In this document: positions 9,759 through 18,601 of the stretch, one piece after another | How the letters are laid out: every line of letters starts with the position of its first letter | Position numbering within the stretch: position 1 is the stretch's first letter | NCBI RefSeq assembly: GCF_008642375.1 | Contig: NZ_CP029194.1 | Span: 1,860,001-1,924,000, forward strand | Length of the DNA stretch: 64,000 bases | Origin: Streptomyces venezuelae | Lineage (GTDB): Bacteria; Actinomycetota; Actinomycetes; Streptomycetales; Streptomycetaceae | Direction: 5' to 3' | The notes under the pieces: generated by a model | The model's database searches: none | Told to the model about the DNA's origin: nothing | What the model saw: the letters and a program-made list of their open reading frames with translations, nothing else | Made by a program: the position numbers and the translations under genes

Positions 9759-10720
9759 GCCGCCCTCCGCTGTGCCCGGACCTGGTGGGCGACGAAGGGG
9801 GTGACGAGGACGAAGAGGAGCACGGCGAGCGCCGCGCCGCGGCCCGTCTCGCCGTAGCGGAAGGCCTGGTCGTACATCTCGTGGGCGATGACGCCGGTGC
9901 CGAACTGTCCGCCGGTCATGGTCTTGACGATGTCGAAGGCCTTGAAGGTGCCGATCGCCTGGGCGAGGACCACGACGAGCAGAGTGGGCCTGATCGACGG
10001 CATGGTGATCCGCCAGAAGATCTGCCGGGGGGATGCGCCGTCGAGTCGGGCCGCCTCGGTGAGCTCTCCGGGAACGGCCCTGATCGCGCCGGCCAGCAGG
10101 ACGGCCGCGAAGCCCGCCTGTGTCCACACCATCACCACGACGAGGAACAGGACGTTCCAGGGAGAGTCCACGAGCCATTGCCTCGGTTCGCCGCCGAACG
10201 CGACGACGAGCTGGTTCAGCAGCCCGATCTGCCCGGCCTCCGCGGGACGGTAGGCGTAGACGAACTTCCAGACGACGCCCGCGCCGACGAAGGAGATCGC
10301 CATCGGCGTCAGGACGAGGAGCAGCGCGAACGCTCTGAACCGCGACCGTACGACGGCCGCCGCGTAGAGCAGACCGACCGAGGTCGCCAGCGACGGCACG
10401 AGCACCACCCACGCCAGGGTGTTGCGCAGCGCGACCAGCGCCCGGGGGTCCGTGACCATCCACACGTAGTTGTCGAAGCCGGCCCAGGAGTCTCCCCCGT
10501 TCTCCGTGAACGACAGCGCCAGGGTGCGCAGACCGGGCAGGAGGAGACCCACCGTGAGCAGCAGCAGCGCGGGGGCCAGCAGGAGCAGGGCCGCGGCCCT
10601 GCTCCTGACCGGCCCCCGGTGCAGCGCGAGCAGGATCAGGGAGACCACCGCCGCGAAGGCGGCGACGCCCTGGAGCAGGTAGAGCAGCTTGGGCTGCTGG
10701 GCGAAGGCGTCGAACGACAT
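9755..10720 (-). CDS. Carbohydrate ABC transporter permease, MalF type
   Basis: This 321-residue multi-pass membrane protein begins MSFDAFAQQPKLLYLLQG and has an EAA loop (EAARLDGASPRQIFWRITMP). An extra N-terminal hydrophobic helix before the RGPV segment suggests 7-8 membrane spans, more than the MalG-type partner. The ATG at 10720 shares one base with the TGA of the binding-protein gene (TGATG), so translation is coupled. The pathway is CUT1-type uptake of an unidentified oligosaccharide or glycoside. Confidence 0.92.
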   Translation of the reverse strand: MSFDAFAQQPKLLYLLQGVAAFAAVVSLILLALHRGPVRSRAAALLLLAPALLLLTVGLLLPGLRTLALSFTENGGDSWAGFDNYVWMVTDPRALVALRNTLAWVVLVPSLATSVGLLYAAAVVRSRFRAFALLLVLTPMAISFVGAGVVWKFVYAYRPAEAGQIGLLNQLVVAFGGEPRQWLVDSPWNVLFLVVVMVWTQAGFAAVLLAGAIRAVPGELTEAARLDGASPRQIFWRITMPSIRPTLLVVVLAQAIGTFKAFDIVKTMTGGQFGTGVIAHEMYDQAFRYGETGRGAALAVLLFVLVTPFVAHQVRAQRRAA

Positions 10721-12051
10721 CAGTGGCTCGGCCAGGACCGTTCGACGGAGTCGGCGACCTGTCGGGTGCTCGCGCCGCCGATCCAGTCGACGGCTCCCTT
10801 CCAGAACGTGCCGGCGCCGACCGACGCGGGCATCAGGTCCGAACCGTCGAACCTGAACTGTGTGCCGGGGTCCTGGAGCAGCCGGATCGAGAGTCTGTCG
10901 ACCGGGGTCGCGGCGTTCGCCGGATCCACGCCCCTGTTCGCCGAGACGAACGGGCCCTTCTTCATACGCGCGTTCGCGAAGTCCGCGGAGGCCAGATACT
11001 CCTGGAACGCCCGCACTTCGGGACGGTCGGCGAACACCGCGGTGAACACCCCGCCGCCCAGTACGGGCCGGTCGGCCGGGTCGGCCCCCGGCAGGAGGAA
11101 GGCGTAGACGTCCTTGTCCGGTCCGATCTCGGTGCCCTTCGGCCACATGTCGGCGTAGAACGAGGCCTGGCGGTGCATCGCGCAGTCGCCGGAGAGAACC
11201 GGTGTGCCGGCCTCCTGGAAGGAGATCGACGCCATCGAACGGGCCGGACCGAAACCGCCGTTGGCGTACCGGTCGTTCTTGAGGATGGACCCGACGGTGT
11301 CCATGGCCTTGATCACGCGCGGGTCGTTGAACGGGATCTTGTGAGCGACCCATCGGTCGTAGACGTCCGTGCCCTGCTGGCGCAGCAGGACGTCCTCGAT
11401 CCAGTCCGTCACGGGCCAGCCGGTCGCCTCGGCGGACTCGACGCCCGCGCACCACGGCTTGACGCCCGACGCCGCGACCTTCTCCGTCACGGCCATCAGC
11501 TCGGACCACGTGCGGGGAACGCTCAGTCCCCTGTCACGGAAGAACTTCGGCGAGTACCAGACGAACGACTTCACGTTCGCGACCAGCGGCGTGCCGTAGA
11601 GGGTGCCGTCCACGGTCGCGTAGCTGTTCCAGTCGGCCGACCAGCCCTGCTTCGCGAGGGCCACGACCCCGGCGCTCGCGGGTTTGAGCTTCCCCGCCCG
11701 CGCGAAGCGTTCCAGGAGCCCGGGCTGGGGGAAGAACGCCACGTCCGGCGCGCTCCCGCCGTCGACCCGGAGCTGGATCTGAGTCTCGAACTCCCCGTCC
11801 CCCTCGTACTGGACGTCGATTCCCGTGCAGTACGCGAAGTCCGCCCAGGTCTCTTCGAACAGGTCGGCCTCCCGGTCCCGGTTCTCCGCGTAGACGGTGA
11901 CCTCGGCGCCGGGGTGCTTGCCGTACCTGGCGTACGGCCCACAGTCCACGGCGGGGTGCGACGGCGAACCACTGTCCTGGGGAACACCGCAGGCGGTGGC
12001 AAGGGCGGCGAGGGCGGTGACGGCGAGCGCGAGCCTCGCGCCGAACCTCAT
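10720..12051 (-). CDS. Sugar ABC transporter substrate-binding lipoprotein
   Basis: This 443-residue protein has a type II signal peptide with lipid-attachment Cys21 (ALATAC), then a family-1 extracellular solute-binding fold: VTVYAENRDREADLFEETW, GSAPDVAFFPQPG, ATGWPVTDWIEDVLL and an SGDCAMHRQASFYADMW stretch. It should capture a carbohydrate at the cell surface and hand it to the two following permeases. The start at 12051 has GGAGGAG upstream. It is the first gene of the four-gene operon; its leader holds two inverted repeats described separately. Confidence 0.93.
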   Translation of the reverse strand: MRFGARLALAVTALAALATACGVPQDSGSPSHPAVDCGPYARYGKHPGAEVTVYAENRDREADLFEETWADFAYCTGIDVQYEGDGEFETQIQLRVDGGSAPDVAFFPQPGLLERFARAGKLKPASAGVVALAKQGWSADWNSYATVDGTLYGTPLVANVKSFVWYSPKFFRDRGLSVPRTWSELMAVTEKVAASGVKPWCAGVESAEATGWPVTDWIEDVLLRQQGTDVYDRWVAHKIPFNDPRVIKAMDTVGSILKNDRYANGGFGPARSMASISFQEAGTPVLSGDCAMHRQASFYADMWPKGTEIGPDKDVYAFLLPGADPADRPVLGGGVFTAVFADRPEVRAFQEYLASADFANARMKKGPFVSANRGVDPANAATPVDRLSIRLLQDPGTQFRFDGSDLMPASVGAGTFWKGAVDWIGGASTRQVADSVERSWPSH

Positions 12052-12066
12052 GGGTGGATCTCCTCC

Positions 12067-12098
12067 GATCGCCCACCGAAGGGTCCTTGGGGGCGATC
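12067..12098 (-). promoter_or_regulatory. Inverted repeat in the leader of the sugar ABC operon
   Basis: GATCGCCC (12067-12074) and GGGCGATC (12091-12098) are perfect 8-bp arms 16 bases apart, starting 16 bases upstream of the binding-protein ATG. The arms lie between the upstream palindrome and the ribosome site, so the element could be an operator overlapping the promoter or an mRNA hairpin that affects translation. Confidence 0.4.
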
Positions 12099-12113
12099 AG
12101 AAGCTATCAGCGC

Positions 12114-12139
12114 TCGAACATTATCGACTAATCGTTCGA
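12114..12139. promoter_or_regulatory. Candidate operator upstream of the sugar ABC operon
   Basis: A near-palindrome with outer arms TCGAAC and GTTCGA and inner arms ATTA and TAAT around a TCGAC centre spans about 26 bases, 63 to 88 bases before the binding-protein start. It is A/T-rich against a very GC-rich background and is the only such element in the 103-base gap. It is a likely site for a LacI/TetR-type repressor or for the LAL protein of the same operon. The protein that binds it is unknown. Confidence 0.45.
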
Positions 12140-12154
12140 TCCTGCACGATCGGG

Positions 12155-12880
12155 TCAGTGGGCGGTGGCCCGGGCCGCGTCCTGGATCAGCTCCGCCACG
12201 GCCTTGGGCCGGGCGAGCATGACCAGATGGGAGGAGTCGACCTCGACGGTGGTCATGCCGGCGCGCTCGTACCCGAAGCGCTCCACATCGGGGTTGATCG
12301 TGCGGTCGGAGGAGGCGACGAGGCCCCACGAGGGCTTGGTCCTCCACGCCGCGACGGGCGCCGCCTCCGAGAAGGCACGTGCGGCCAGGGGGCGCTGGGA
12401 GACGGCGAGCACCGCGGCGAGGCCGGGGTCGACGTCCGCCGCGAAGAGGGCGGGGAACTTCTCGGTCTCCACCGAGACGTCGATGCCCGTCTCGGTGGAG
12501 CCGGCCACCGGGAACGGGGTGTGGACGAGCGCGTCGGCGAGACCGGAGTCGGGGAAGCGGCCCTGCAGCTCGCCCAGGCTCTCGCCCTCCTCCAGCGCGT
12601 ATCCCGCGAGGTACACCAGTGCGCGGACGTTGTCCTCCGTGCCGGCGAGGGTGATGACGGCACCGCCGTAGGAGTGCCCGACGAGGATCACGGGGCCTTC
12701 GACGGCGCGGATCACCGAGGCGATGTACGCGGCGTCGTCGACGAGGCCGCGGTTGGGCACGGCCGGGGCCACCACGTCCATCCCGGCGGCGGCCAGTTCG
12801 GGGATGACGCGGGCGAAGCTGGAGGCGTCGGCGAAGGCGCCGTGGACCAGGACGACGGTGGGGCGGGCGTGTCGGGGCAT
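12155..12880 (-). CDS. alpha/beta hydrolase (EstC-like esterase)
   Basis: This 241-residue hydrolase begins MPRHARPTVVLVHGAFADAS. The nucleophile is Ser70 in GHSYGG, and the C-terminal His lies in VEVDSSHLVMLARP. The family covers small esterases related to plant methylesterases/hydroxynitrile lyases and Streptomyces EstC-like proteins. The start at 12880 has GAGGAG at the right distance. A truncated relative of the same family is at 16945-17124. The substrate is unknown. Confidence 0.88.
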   Translation of the reverse strand: MPRHARPTVVLVHGAFADASSFARVIPELAAAGMDVVAPAVPNRGLVDDAAYIASVIRAVEGPVILVGHSYGGAVITLAGTEDNVRALVYLAGYALEEGESLGELQGRFPDSGLADALVHTPFPVAGSTETGIDVSVETEKFPALFAADVDPGLAAVLAVSQRPLAARAFSEAAPVAAWRTKPSWGLVASSDRTINPDVERFGYERAGMTTVEVDSSHLVMLARPKAVAELIQDAARATAH

Positions 12881-12944
12881 GGGGGAACTCCTCGGTGCGT
12901 GACGGGGGATGCGGGAGACGGATGTGTGGCGTCGGTGTCGTTCT

Positions 12945-13259
12945 TCACAGGCCGAAGCGGGCACGCCTCGCCTCGGGCACCAGGCCGGTGTATTCGGGGT
13001 GCTTGCCGATCCAGCCCCGGATGAAGGGGCAGTACGGCAGGACACGCAGCCCTCGGGTCCGGGCGTCGTCGAGGACCGCGCGGGCGAGCAGCCCGCCCAG
13101 GCCCCGGCCGGCGAACCGGCTGTCGATCTCGGTGTGGATGAAGGCGATCTCGCCCTCCGAGAGGTGGTACTCGGCGAAGCCCGCGGTCTCGGTGCCGTCG
13201 TCGCCGGCGAGGATCTCGTACCGGGACTTCTCGGGCCGGTCCGTCACCTGCGGTTCCAT
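12945..13259 (-). CDS. Small GNAT-fold N-acetyltransferase (YjdJ/COG2388 type)
   Basis: This 104-residue protein has the short GNAT core: FIHTEIDSRFAGRGLGGLLA contains the acetyl-CoA-binding R-x-x-G-x-G/A loop (RFAGRGLGG), and YCPFIRGWIGKHPEYTGL is the typical tail of this single-domain subgroup. The upstream AGGAGC supports ATG 13259. Acceptor substrates of this family are mostly unknown. It lies between the YaaH-type transporter and the EstC-like hydrolase, all on one strand. Confidence 0.85.
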   Translation of the reverse strand: MEPQVTDRPEKSRYEILAGDDGTETAGFAEYHLSEGEIAFIHTEIDSRFAGRGLGGLLARAVLDDARTRGLRVLPYCPFIRGWIGKHPEYTGLVPEARRARFGL

Positions 13260-13304
13260 GGGTGCTCCTGTGCGGTGGTGGTGTGACGGGGTGGGTGGGT
13301 GCGG

Positions 13305-14042
13305 TCACAGCGTGCGGCGTACGCCCGCCTGGCGTTCCAGGTTGCGGAGTTGGACGGACAGGTCGCCTTCCACGGCGAGGTGGGCGGGGCCGCTGCGGCC
13401 GATGGGCAGGACCTGCTCGCTGCGCATGTCCTCGAGCATCAGGGCGAACGCCGTGTACATCGCGACGAGCGCCACCACGAGGCCGAGCGCGCCGGATGTG
13501 CGCGTCAACCATTCGGCGCCGGTGATACCCGCGAGGCCCGTGGCCGCCCAGCGGGGCAGGGAGACCGCGAGGACGAGCCACAGTGCGCGCTTGGGCCGGG
13601 TCACGGCGGTCATCAGGGCCCCGAAACAGAGGAGCGCCAGGTTGAACACGCCGAGGACCTGAAGGCCGTCGGCCGCGCCGCTGAGCATGATGAGCGAGTA
13701 GGGCAGCCAGCTGCCGGCGAAGACCGCCATCAGCGTCGCCGCGATCACGTCACGGGCGCCGAAGGCCAGGAAGCTCACCAGGATTTGGAGGACGAAGGCC
13801 GGCAGCACGGTGAAGGCGACGGCGCTGCGGGCCGTCTCGTCGAAGATCCCCAGCTGCAGGCAGCCCGTCATCACGGAGGCGATGGCTATCGTGAAGAAGC
13901 CGAGCGGCATGGGTGAGGCGATGGGACGCAGGTTGATCCGTGTCATCGACCGGAGGTCCGGTTCGAAACGGCGTCCCGGGGGCGCGTCCGGCAAGGCCGG
14001 CGGGGTGTCGCCGCCGTCGGCGGCGGGGGAGGCTGCGGACAT
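13305..14042 (-). CDS. GPR1/FUN34/YaaH (AceTr)-family membrane transporter
   Basis: This 245-residue protein has about six hydrophobic spans and the family signature near the first one (ASPMPLGFFTIAIAS, the NPxPLGL-like motif). Relatives such as SatP and ActP-like Gpr1 move acetate, succinate or ammonium; which one applies here cannot be told. The N-terminal 30 residues are charged and Pro-rich; the C-terminus carries an extra acidic/basic tail. It starts 16 bases after the stop of the YtcJ-type amidohydrolase and is probably cotranscribed with it. Confidence 0.82.
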   Translation of the reverse strand: MSAASPAADGGDTPPALPDAPPGRRFEPDLRSMTRINLRPIASPMPLGFFTIAIASVMTGCLQLGIFDETARSAVAFTVLPAFVLQILVSFLAFGARDVIAATLMAVFAGSWLPYSLIMLSGAADGLQVLGVFNLALLCFGALMTAVTRPKRALWLVLAVSLPRWAATGLAGITGAEWLTRTSGALGLVVALVAMYTAFALMLEDMRSEQVLPIGRSGPAHLAVEGDLSVQLRNLERQAGVRRTL

Positions 14043-14058
14043 CGGGTGGATCTCTCTT

Positions 14059-15945
14059 TCAGTGCTCGAAGCAGGGGTCGACGAAGGACGGCGCCGTGTC
14101 GGGGACGGCGCCGCGGGCGACGCGCCAGCGGCGGTGCTGCTCGGACTCGGCCACGGCCTCGGCCACGGACACCGCCTGCTGCGCACCGCTCCGGTAACCG
14201 CCGAAGTGGGCCACCGGGCTCCAGTAGGGGCTCACCGGAGGAACCGCCTCGTCGAGGCCCTCGTACTCGGCGGTCGCGTAGACGATGCGGCCGCCGACGA
14301 CGGTGAGGACGGACTCGATGTCGGGGATGACGGCCTCGGGCACGGTGAGGTAGTCGTCCGACAGGACCGCGAGGTCGCCGTAACACCCCTCCCGCAGAGT
14401 GCCCTTGACGTCCTGTTCGCCGGTGAGCTCCGCCCCGCCTCGGGTGTAGAGGCCGAGGGCGGTCTCCCGGTCGGTCAGGTTGCCGGCCGGGTAGAGGGCC
14501 GTGCCGCCGACGGTGCGCCCGGTGACCAGCCAGTGGAGCGAGACCCACGGGTTGTACGAGGAGACGCGGGTGGCGTCGGTTCCGGCGGCGACGGTCAGGC
14601 CCCGGTCGAGCATGGCCCGGACCGGCGGGGTGTGGGCGGCGGCCTCGGCGCCGTAGCGGTCGAGGAACGCGGCGCCCTGGAAGGACATCCGGTTCTGCAC
14701 GGACACGGCGCCGCCGAGGGCCGCGATCCGGTCCAGGCTGTCGCCCGAGACCGTCTCCGCGTGGTCGAAGAGCCAGCGGTTGCCGCCGGGGAAGAGCCCT
14801 TCGGCCGCGAGCTTCTCGAAGACGGCCAGGTCACGGCGGATCGTCTCGTCGTAGGTCGCGTGGAGCCGGAAGCCCCAGCCGTTCTCGAGCAGCAGCCGTA
14901 CGGCGCTCTCGAATTCGGTCTCGTAGCCGGCGGCGAGTTCGGGCCGGGGTTCCGAGAAGTTCTCGAAGTCGGCGGCGGCCCACGTCAGGTTCTCTCCCGC
15001 GCCGTTGAGCCGGAGCCACTCGTCCCCGTCCCCGGGCTTGACCATCTCGGTCCAGCGCTTCAGGTCGGCGAGCTCCTGACCGGCCGTCTGCGGAAAGAGG
15101 TGGTAGGCGATACGGAGCGTCAGCTCCCCCGACCGGGCGAGGTCGGCGACCGTGGCGTAGTTGTCGGGGAAGTTCTGGAAGCCGCCGGCGGCGTCGACCG
15201 CGGACGTCAGTCCGAAACGGTTCAGTTCGCGCAGGAAGTGGCGCGTCGACGTCCGCTTGTCCGCCTCGTCGAGAGCCGGCGCCTTGGCCAGGGTCGAGTA
15301 CAGGATGAGGGCGCTCGGCGCCGCGAGGAGCACGCCGTTGGGTTCGCCGTCCCGGCCCCGGACGATCTGCCCGCCGCGGGGATCCGGGGTGTCGCGGGTG
15401 AATCCGGCCGCCTGCACCGCGGCCCGGTTCATCAGCGCCGACTGGTACAGGTGCAGGACGAAGACCGGGGTGTCGGGAGCGGCGGCGTTCAGCTCCGCGA
15501 CGGTCGGCATCCTGCGCTCGGCGAACTGCTCGGCGGTCCAGCCGCCCACCACCCGGATCCACTGCCCCTTGGGCGTACGGCCGGCCTGCTCCCGCAGCAT
15601 GGCAAGAGCGTGGCGGAGGCTGCGCACCCCGTCCCAGCGCAGCTCCAGGACGTAGTTCAGGCCGCCCCGGATGACGTGCAGGTGCGAGTCGTTGAGGCCG
15701 GGGATCACCCGGCGGCCGAGGGCGTCGACGACCTTCGTTCCCGGCCCGACGAGGTGGGCGACGTCGTGGTCGTCGCCGAGGGCCGCGACCCTGCCGTCGC
15801 GGATCGCGACGGCGCGGGCCTCGGGCCGGTCGGGGTCACCGGTGAAGACCTTGGCGTTGCGGACGAGGAGGTCGGCCTGCTCCTGCTCCCGGCGCGGGGC
15901 GGGGACGAGGCCCGCCACCGGCATGCTCGTCGACGGGCCGGTCAT
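14059..15945 (-). CDS. YtcJ-like metal-dependent amidohydrolase
   Basis: This 628-residue amidohydrolase-superfamily enzyme has the metal-binding H88-x-H90 in DSHLHV. Later metal/substrate residues lie in GFRLHATYDE, WLFDHAET and GTDATR. The TIM-barrel and flanking beta-sandwich segments (NAKVFTGDPDRPEARAVAIRD near the N-terminus) match the YtcJ group, which hydrolyses N-acyl or amide compounds of unknown identity. The ATG at 15945 overlaps the upstream hydrolase stop as ATGA, so an esterase and an amidohydrolase are coupled in one catabolic operon. Confidence 0.9.
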   Translation of the reverse strand: MTGPSTSMPVAGLVPAPRREQEQADLLVRNAKVFTGDPDRPEARAVAIRDGRVAALGDDHDVAHLVGPGTKVVDALGRRVIPGLNDSHLHVIRGGLNYVLELRWDGVRSLRHALAMLREQAGRTPKGQWIRVVGGWTAEQFAERRMPTVAELNAAAPDTPVFVLHLYQSALMNRAAVQAAGFTRDTPDPRGGQIVRGRDGEPNGVLLAAPSALILYSTLAKAPALDEADKRTSTRHFLRELNRFGLTSAVDAAGGFQNFPDNYATVADLARSGELTLRIAYHLFPQTAGQELADLKRWTEMVKPGDGDEWLRLNGAGENLTWAAADFENFSEPRPELAAGYETEFESAVRLLLENGWGFRLHATYDETIRRDLAVFEKLAAEGLFPGGNRWLFDHAETVSGDSLDRIAALGGAVSVQNRMSFQGAAFLDRYGAEAAAHTPPVRAMLDRGLTVAAGTDATRVSSYNPWVSLHWLVTGRTVGGTALYPAGNLTDRETALGLYTRGGAELTGEQDVKGTLREGCYGDLAVLSDDYLTVPEAVIPDIESVLTVVGGRIVYATAEYEGLDEAVPPVSPYWSPVAHFGGYRSGAQQAVSVAEAVAESEQHRRWRVARGAVPDTAPSFVDPCFEH

Positions 15946-16895
15946 GCGAGGGCCTTGCGCAGGGTGTCGGTGGCGAGACCGATGGCGAGTTCGGCGGCCT
16001 GCGTCTCGCGCAGTGCGTTCAGCATGACGAAGTCGTGGATGGTTCCCTGGACGCGCAGGGCGGTGACGGGGACTCCGGCGGCGCGGAGCTTCGCCGCGTA
16101 CGCCTCGCCCTCGTCGCGCAGGACGTCGGCCTCGGCGGTGACGACCAGGGCGGGCGGCAGGCCGGTCAGCTGCTCGGTGGTGGCGCGCAGGGGTGAGGCG
16201 GTGATCTGGGCGCGCTCGGCCTCCTCGGTCGTGTACTGGTCCCAGAACCACTTCATGGCGTCGCGGCGCAGGAAGTAGCCCTCGGCGAAGGCGTGGTACG
16301 AGTCCGTGTCGAAGCTCGCGTCGGTGACCGGGTAGAAGAGGACCTGCTGGACGAGCGTGACGTCGCCGCGCTGCTTGGCCATGAGGGTGAGGGCGGCGGT
16401 CATGTTGCCGCCGACGGAGTCGCCCGCGACGGCGATCCGCGTGCCGTCGAGCTCCTTGTGGTGGCCCTCGCGGGCGATCCACTGGACGACGCTGTAGTTC
16501 TGCTCGATCGCGACGGGGTAGCGGGCCTCGGGCGAGAGGTCGTACTCGGGGAAGACGACGGCCGCCCGGGCGCCGACGGCGAGTTCGCGGACGAGCCGGT
16601 CGTGGGTGTGGGCGTTGCCGAAGACCCAGCCCGCGCCGTGGATGTAGAGGACGACGGGAAGCGGGCCGGTGGCGCCGCGGGGGCGGACGATCCGGGCGCG
16701 GACGTCGCCGGTCGGGCCGCCGTGGACGGTGATCCACTCCTCGTCGACCTCGGGCAGCGGGACGCCCTCACCGCTCTGGACACCGTCCACGGCCTTGCGG
16801 CCTTCGGCGACGGGGATCTGGTAGAGGTACGGCGGCTGGGCGGTGGCGTCGGCGAAGGCCTGGGCGGCGGGTTCGAGGATCGGACGGTTCTTCAT
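15942..16895 (-). CDS. alpha/beta hydrolase, hormone-sensitive-lipase (HSL) family
   Basis: This 317-residue protein has the HSL oxyanion motif HGAG (86-89, an HGGG variant), nucleophile Ser160 in GDSVGGN, an acidic residue in VTAEADVLRDEG and a His in GTIHDFVM. It probably hydrolyses short or medium-chain carboxyl esters in the cytoplasm; no signal peptide is visible. It is coupled to the downstream amidohydrolase by an ATGA overlap. Confidence 0.9.
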   Translation of the reverse strand: MKNRPILEPAAQAFADATAQPPYLYQIPVAEGRKAVDGVQSGEGVPLPEVDEEWITVHGGPTGDVRARIVRPRGATGPLPVVLYIHGAGWVFGNAHTHDRLVRELAVGARAAVVFPEYDLSPEARYPVAIEQNYSVVQWIAREGHHKELDGTRIAVAGDSVGGNMTAALTLMAKQRGDVTLVQQVLFYPVTDASFDTDSYHAFAEGYFLRRDAMKWFWDQYTTEEAERAQITASPLRATTEQLTGLPPALVVTAEADVLRDEGEAYAAKLRAAGVPVTALRVQGTIHDFVMLNALRETQAAELAIGLATDTLRKALA

Positions 16896-16944
16896 GAGGG
16901 GTTCTCTTCCTTCCGGGACGTACGAATGGGCGCGGGCCGGGGGA

Positions 16945-17124
16945 TCAGCGGGTCGTGCGTACGGCGTCGAGGATCACGGCGGTGACCACGGCCGGACGGG
17001 AGACGGCCACGGCGTGCGACGCGTCCGCTTCGGTGATGTGCGAGCCGGCGCGCCGGGCCATCCGCCGTCCGGCGGCAGGCGTGGCCGGCAGGGCTTGGGC
17101 GAGCGTGCGCCTCTCGGGATGCAT
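16945..17124 (-). pseudogene. Remnant of an alpha/beta hydrolase (C-terminal segment only)
   Basis: A 59-codon frame begins at an ATG at 17124 with AAGGAC upstream. Its last 40 residues read like the C-terminus of an EstC-type hydrolase: RRMARRAGSHITEADASHAV, then AVSRPAVVTAVILDAVRTTR, with the catalytic His in DASHAVAVS. The nucleophile elbow and the whole core domain are missing, so it cannot be an active hydrolase. It looks like an internal deletion that fused a start region to the tail. The intact relative at 12155-12880 has the equivalent tail. Confidence 0.7.
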
Positions 17125-17176
17125 GGGGGTCCTTGTCGGGTGGTGAAGCATTCGGGTGCGGCGGGCGGGGCTCGGC

Positions 17177-18601
17177 TCAGAGGCCGTAGGCCTCCAGGAG
17201 CCGGAGCCACACCTCGCCGACCGTCGGGAAGGCGGGCACGGCGTGCCACAAGCGGTCCAGGGGGACCTCGCCCACGATGGCCACGGTGGCGGTGTGGACG
17301 AGTTCGGTCGCCATCGGGCCGGTGAGCGTGCAGCCGACGACGACTCCCCGCGTCTCGTCGACGACGAGCTTGGCGAGGCCGCGGTAGTCGTCCGCGTGGA
17401 GCGCGGCGCCGGCGACGTCGTCGATGCGGTACTCCACCGCGCGTACCGCGAGACCCGCTTCGCGTGCCGCGCGTTCCGTGAGACCGACGCTCGCGACCTC
17501 GGGACGGGTGAAGACGGCCTGGGGGACGGCGATGTGGTCGGCCTCCGCGCTCCACGGCTGCAGGCCGCCGGTGACGGCCGGGCGACCCGCTGCCCGCTCG
17601 GCGATCGCCGCCGCGCAGGCGCGGGCCTGGTACTTGGCCATGTGGGTCAGCGGCGCACGGTGATTCACGTCGCCGACGGCGTAGAGCCATGCGCCCTCGA
17701 CCCCGGTGACCCGACAGGTGTCGTCGACCGGGAGCCGGTCCCCTGACGGCAGTCCGACGGAGTCCAGGCCGAGGTCCGCGGTGCGCGGGCGGCGGCCGAC
17801 GGCGACGAGGACCTCGTCGCAGACGAGGCCGATGCCGTCGTCCGTGTTCACGGTCACCGTGCGGGTGTCGGCGTCGCGGGCGACCCGGACGGCCGACACC
17901 CCGAAGCGGATCGTGACGCCCAGATCGCTCAGCCCCCGGGTGACCTCCTCTCCGGCGCACGGCTCCCAGCCGGTCAGCAGGGCCTGGTCACGGACCAGCA
18001 GAGTGACGGAGGCGCCGAGCGAGCTCCACGCGGTGGCCATCTCGCAGGCCACCACTCCCCCGCCGATGACGACGAGCCGATCGGGCACCGCCTCGGCCGT
18101 GGTGGCCTGCCGGTTGGTCCACACACCGATCCGGTCGATCCCTTCGACCGGCGGAAGGGCGGGCTCGGTGCCGGTCGAGACCACGACCGCGTGCCGGGCC
18201 CGCAGGGTACGGACCGTGCCGTCGGCCCCGGTCACCTCCACCCGGCGCTCGCCGGCGAGCCGCCCGTGCCCCCGTACGAGCGCGATGCCCGCGCCGTCGA
18301 GCCAGTCCGCTTGGCCGGTGTCGTCACCGCGGCCGGTGAAGCGGTCACGCCGGGCCAGGACGCGCGCCGGGTCGAGTGCCGCGGTGACCGCCTGCCGGCT
18401 CCCGTCGACCGACAGGGCCGCCGCTCGGGCGGCGCCGGGTCGCAGCAGGGCCTTGCTCGGCACGCAGGCACGGTAGGAGCACTCGCCGCCGACCGCCTCG
18501 GCCTCGACGACGACGGCGGTCAGCCCCGACCGGACGGCCCGGTCGGCGGCGACCTCGCCGGCCGGACCGCCGCCGACCACGACGACGTCGTACGTGTCCA
18601 T
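17177..18601 (-). CDS. Flavoprotein pyridine nucleotide-disulfide oxidoreductase (mercuric/lipoamide reductase-like)
   Basis: This 474-residue enzyme has the FAD loop VVVGGGPAG (residues 7-15), the redox disulfide Cys41/Cys46 in GGECSYRACVPSK, an NAD(P)H-binding VVIGGGVVACEMATAW and the FAD-contact WLYAVGDVNHRAPLTHMAKY. The C-terminal dimer segment reads AVPAFPTVGEVW where classical members have HPTxxE, so the catalytic His is Phe. This suggests an altered or non-dithiol reaction. ATG 18601 shares one base with the Dps stop. It is the last clear gene of the YcaC-DoxX-Dps stress operon. Confidence 0.88.
   Translation of the reverse strand: MDTYDVVVVGGGPAGEVAADRAVRSGLTAVVVEAEAVGGECSYRACVPSKALLRPGAARAAALSVDGSRQAVTAALDPARVLARRDRFTGRGDDTGQADWLDGAGIALVRGHGRLAGERRVEVTGADGTVRTLRARHAVVVSTGTEPALPPVEGIDRIGVWTNRQATTAEAVPDRLVVIGGGVVACEMATAWSSLGASVTLLVRDQALLTGWEPCAGEEVTRGLSDLGVTIRFGVSAVRVARDADTRTVTVNTDDGIGLVCDEVLVAVGRRPRTADLGLDSVGLPSGDRLPVDDTCRVTGVEGAWLYAVGDVNHRAPLTHMAKYQARACAAAIAERAAGRPAVTGGLQPWSAEADHIAVPQAVFTRPEVASVGLTERAAREAGLAVRAVEYRIDDVAGAALHADDYRGLAKLVVDETRGVVVGCTLTGPMATELVHTATVAIVGEVPLDRLWHAVPAFPTVGEVWLRLLEAYGL

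Noticed and set aside
9759..11509. Upstream extension of the MalF-type permease frame through the binding-protein gene
   Set aside because: The residues are the shadow of the binding-protein gene in another frame; the permease opening and overlap at 10720 are convincing.
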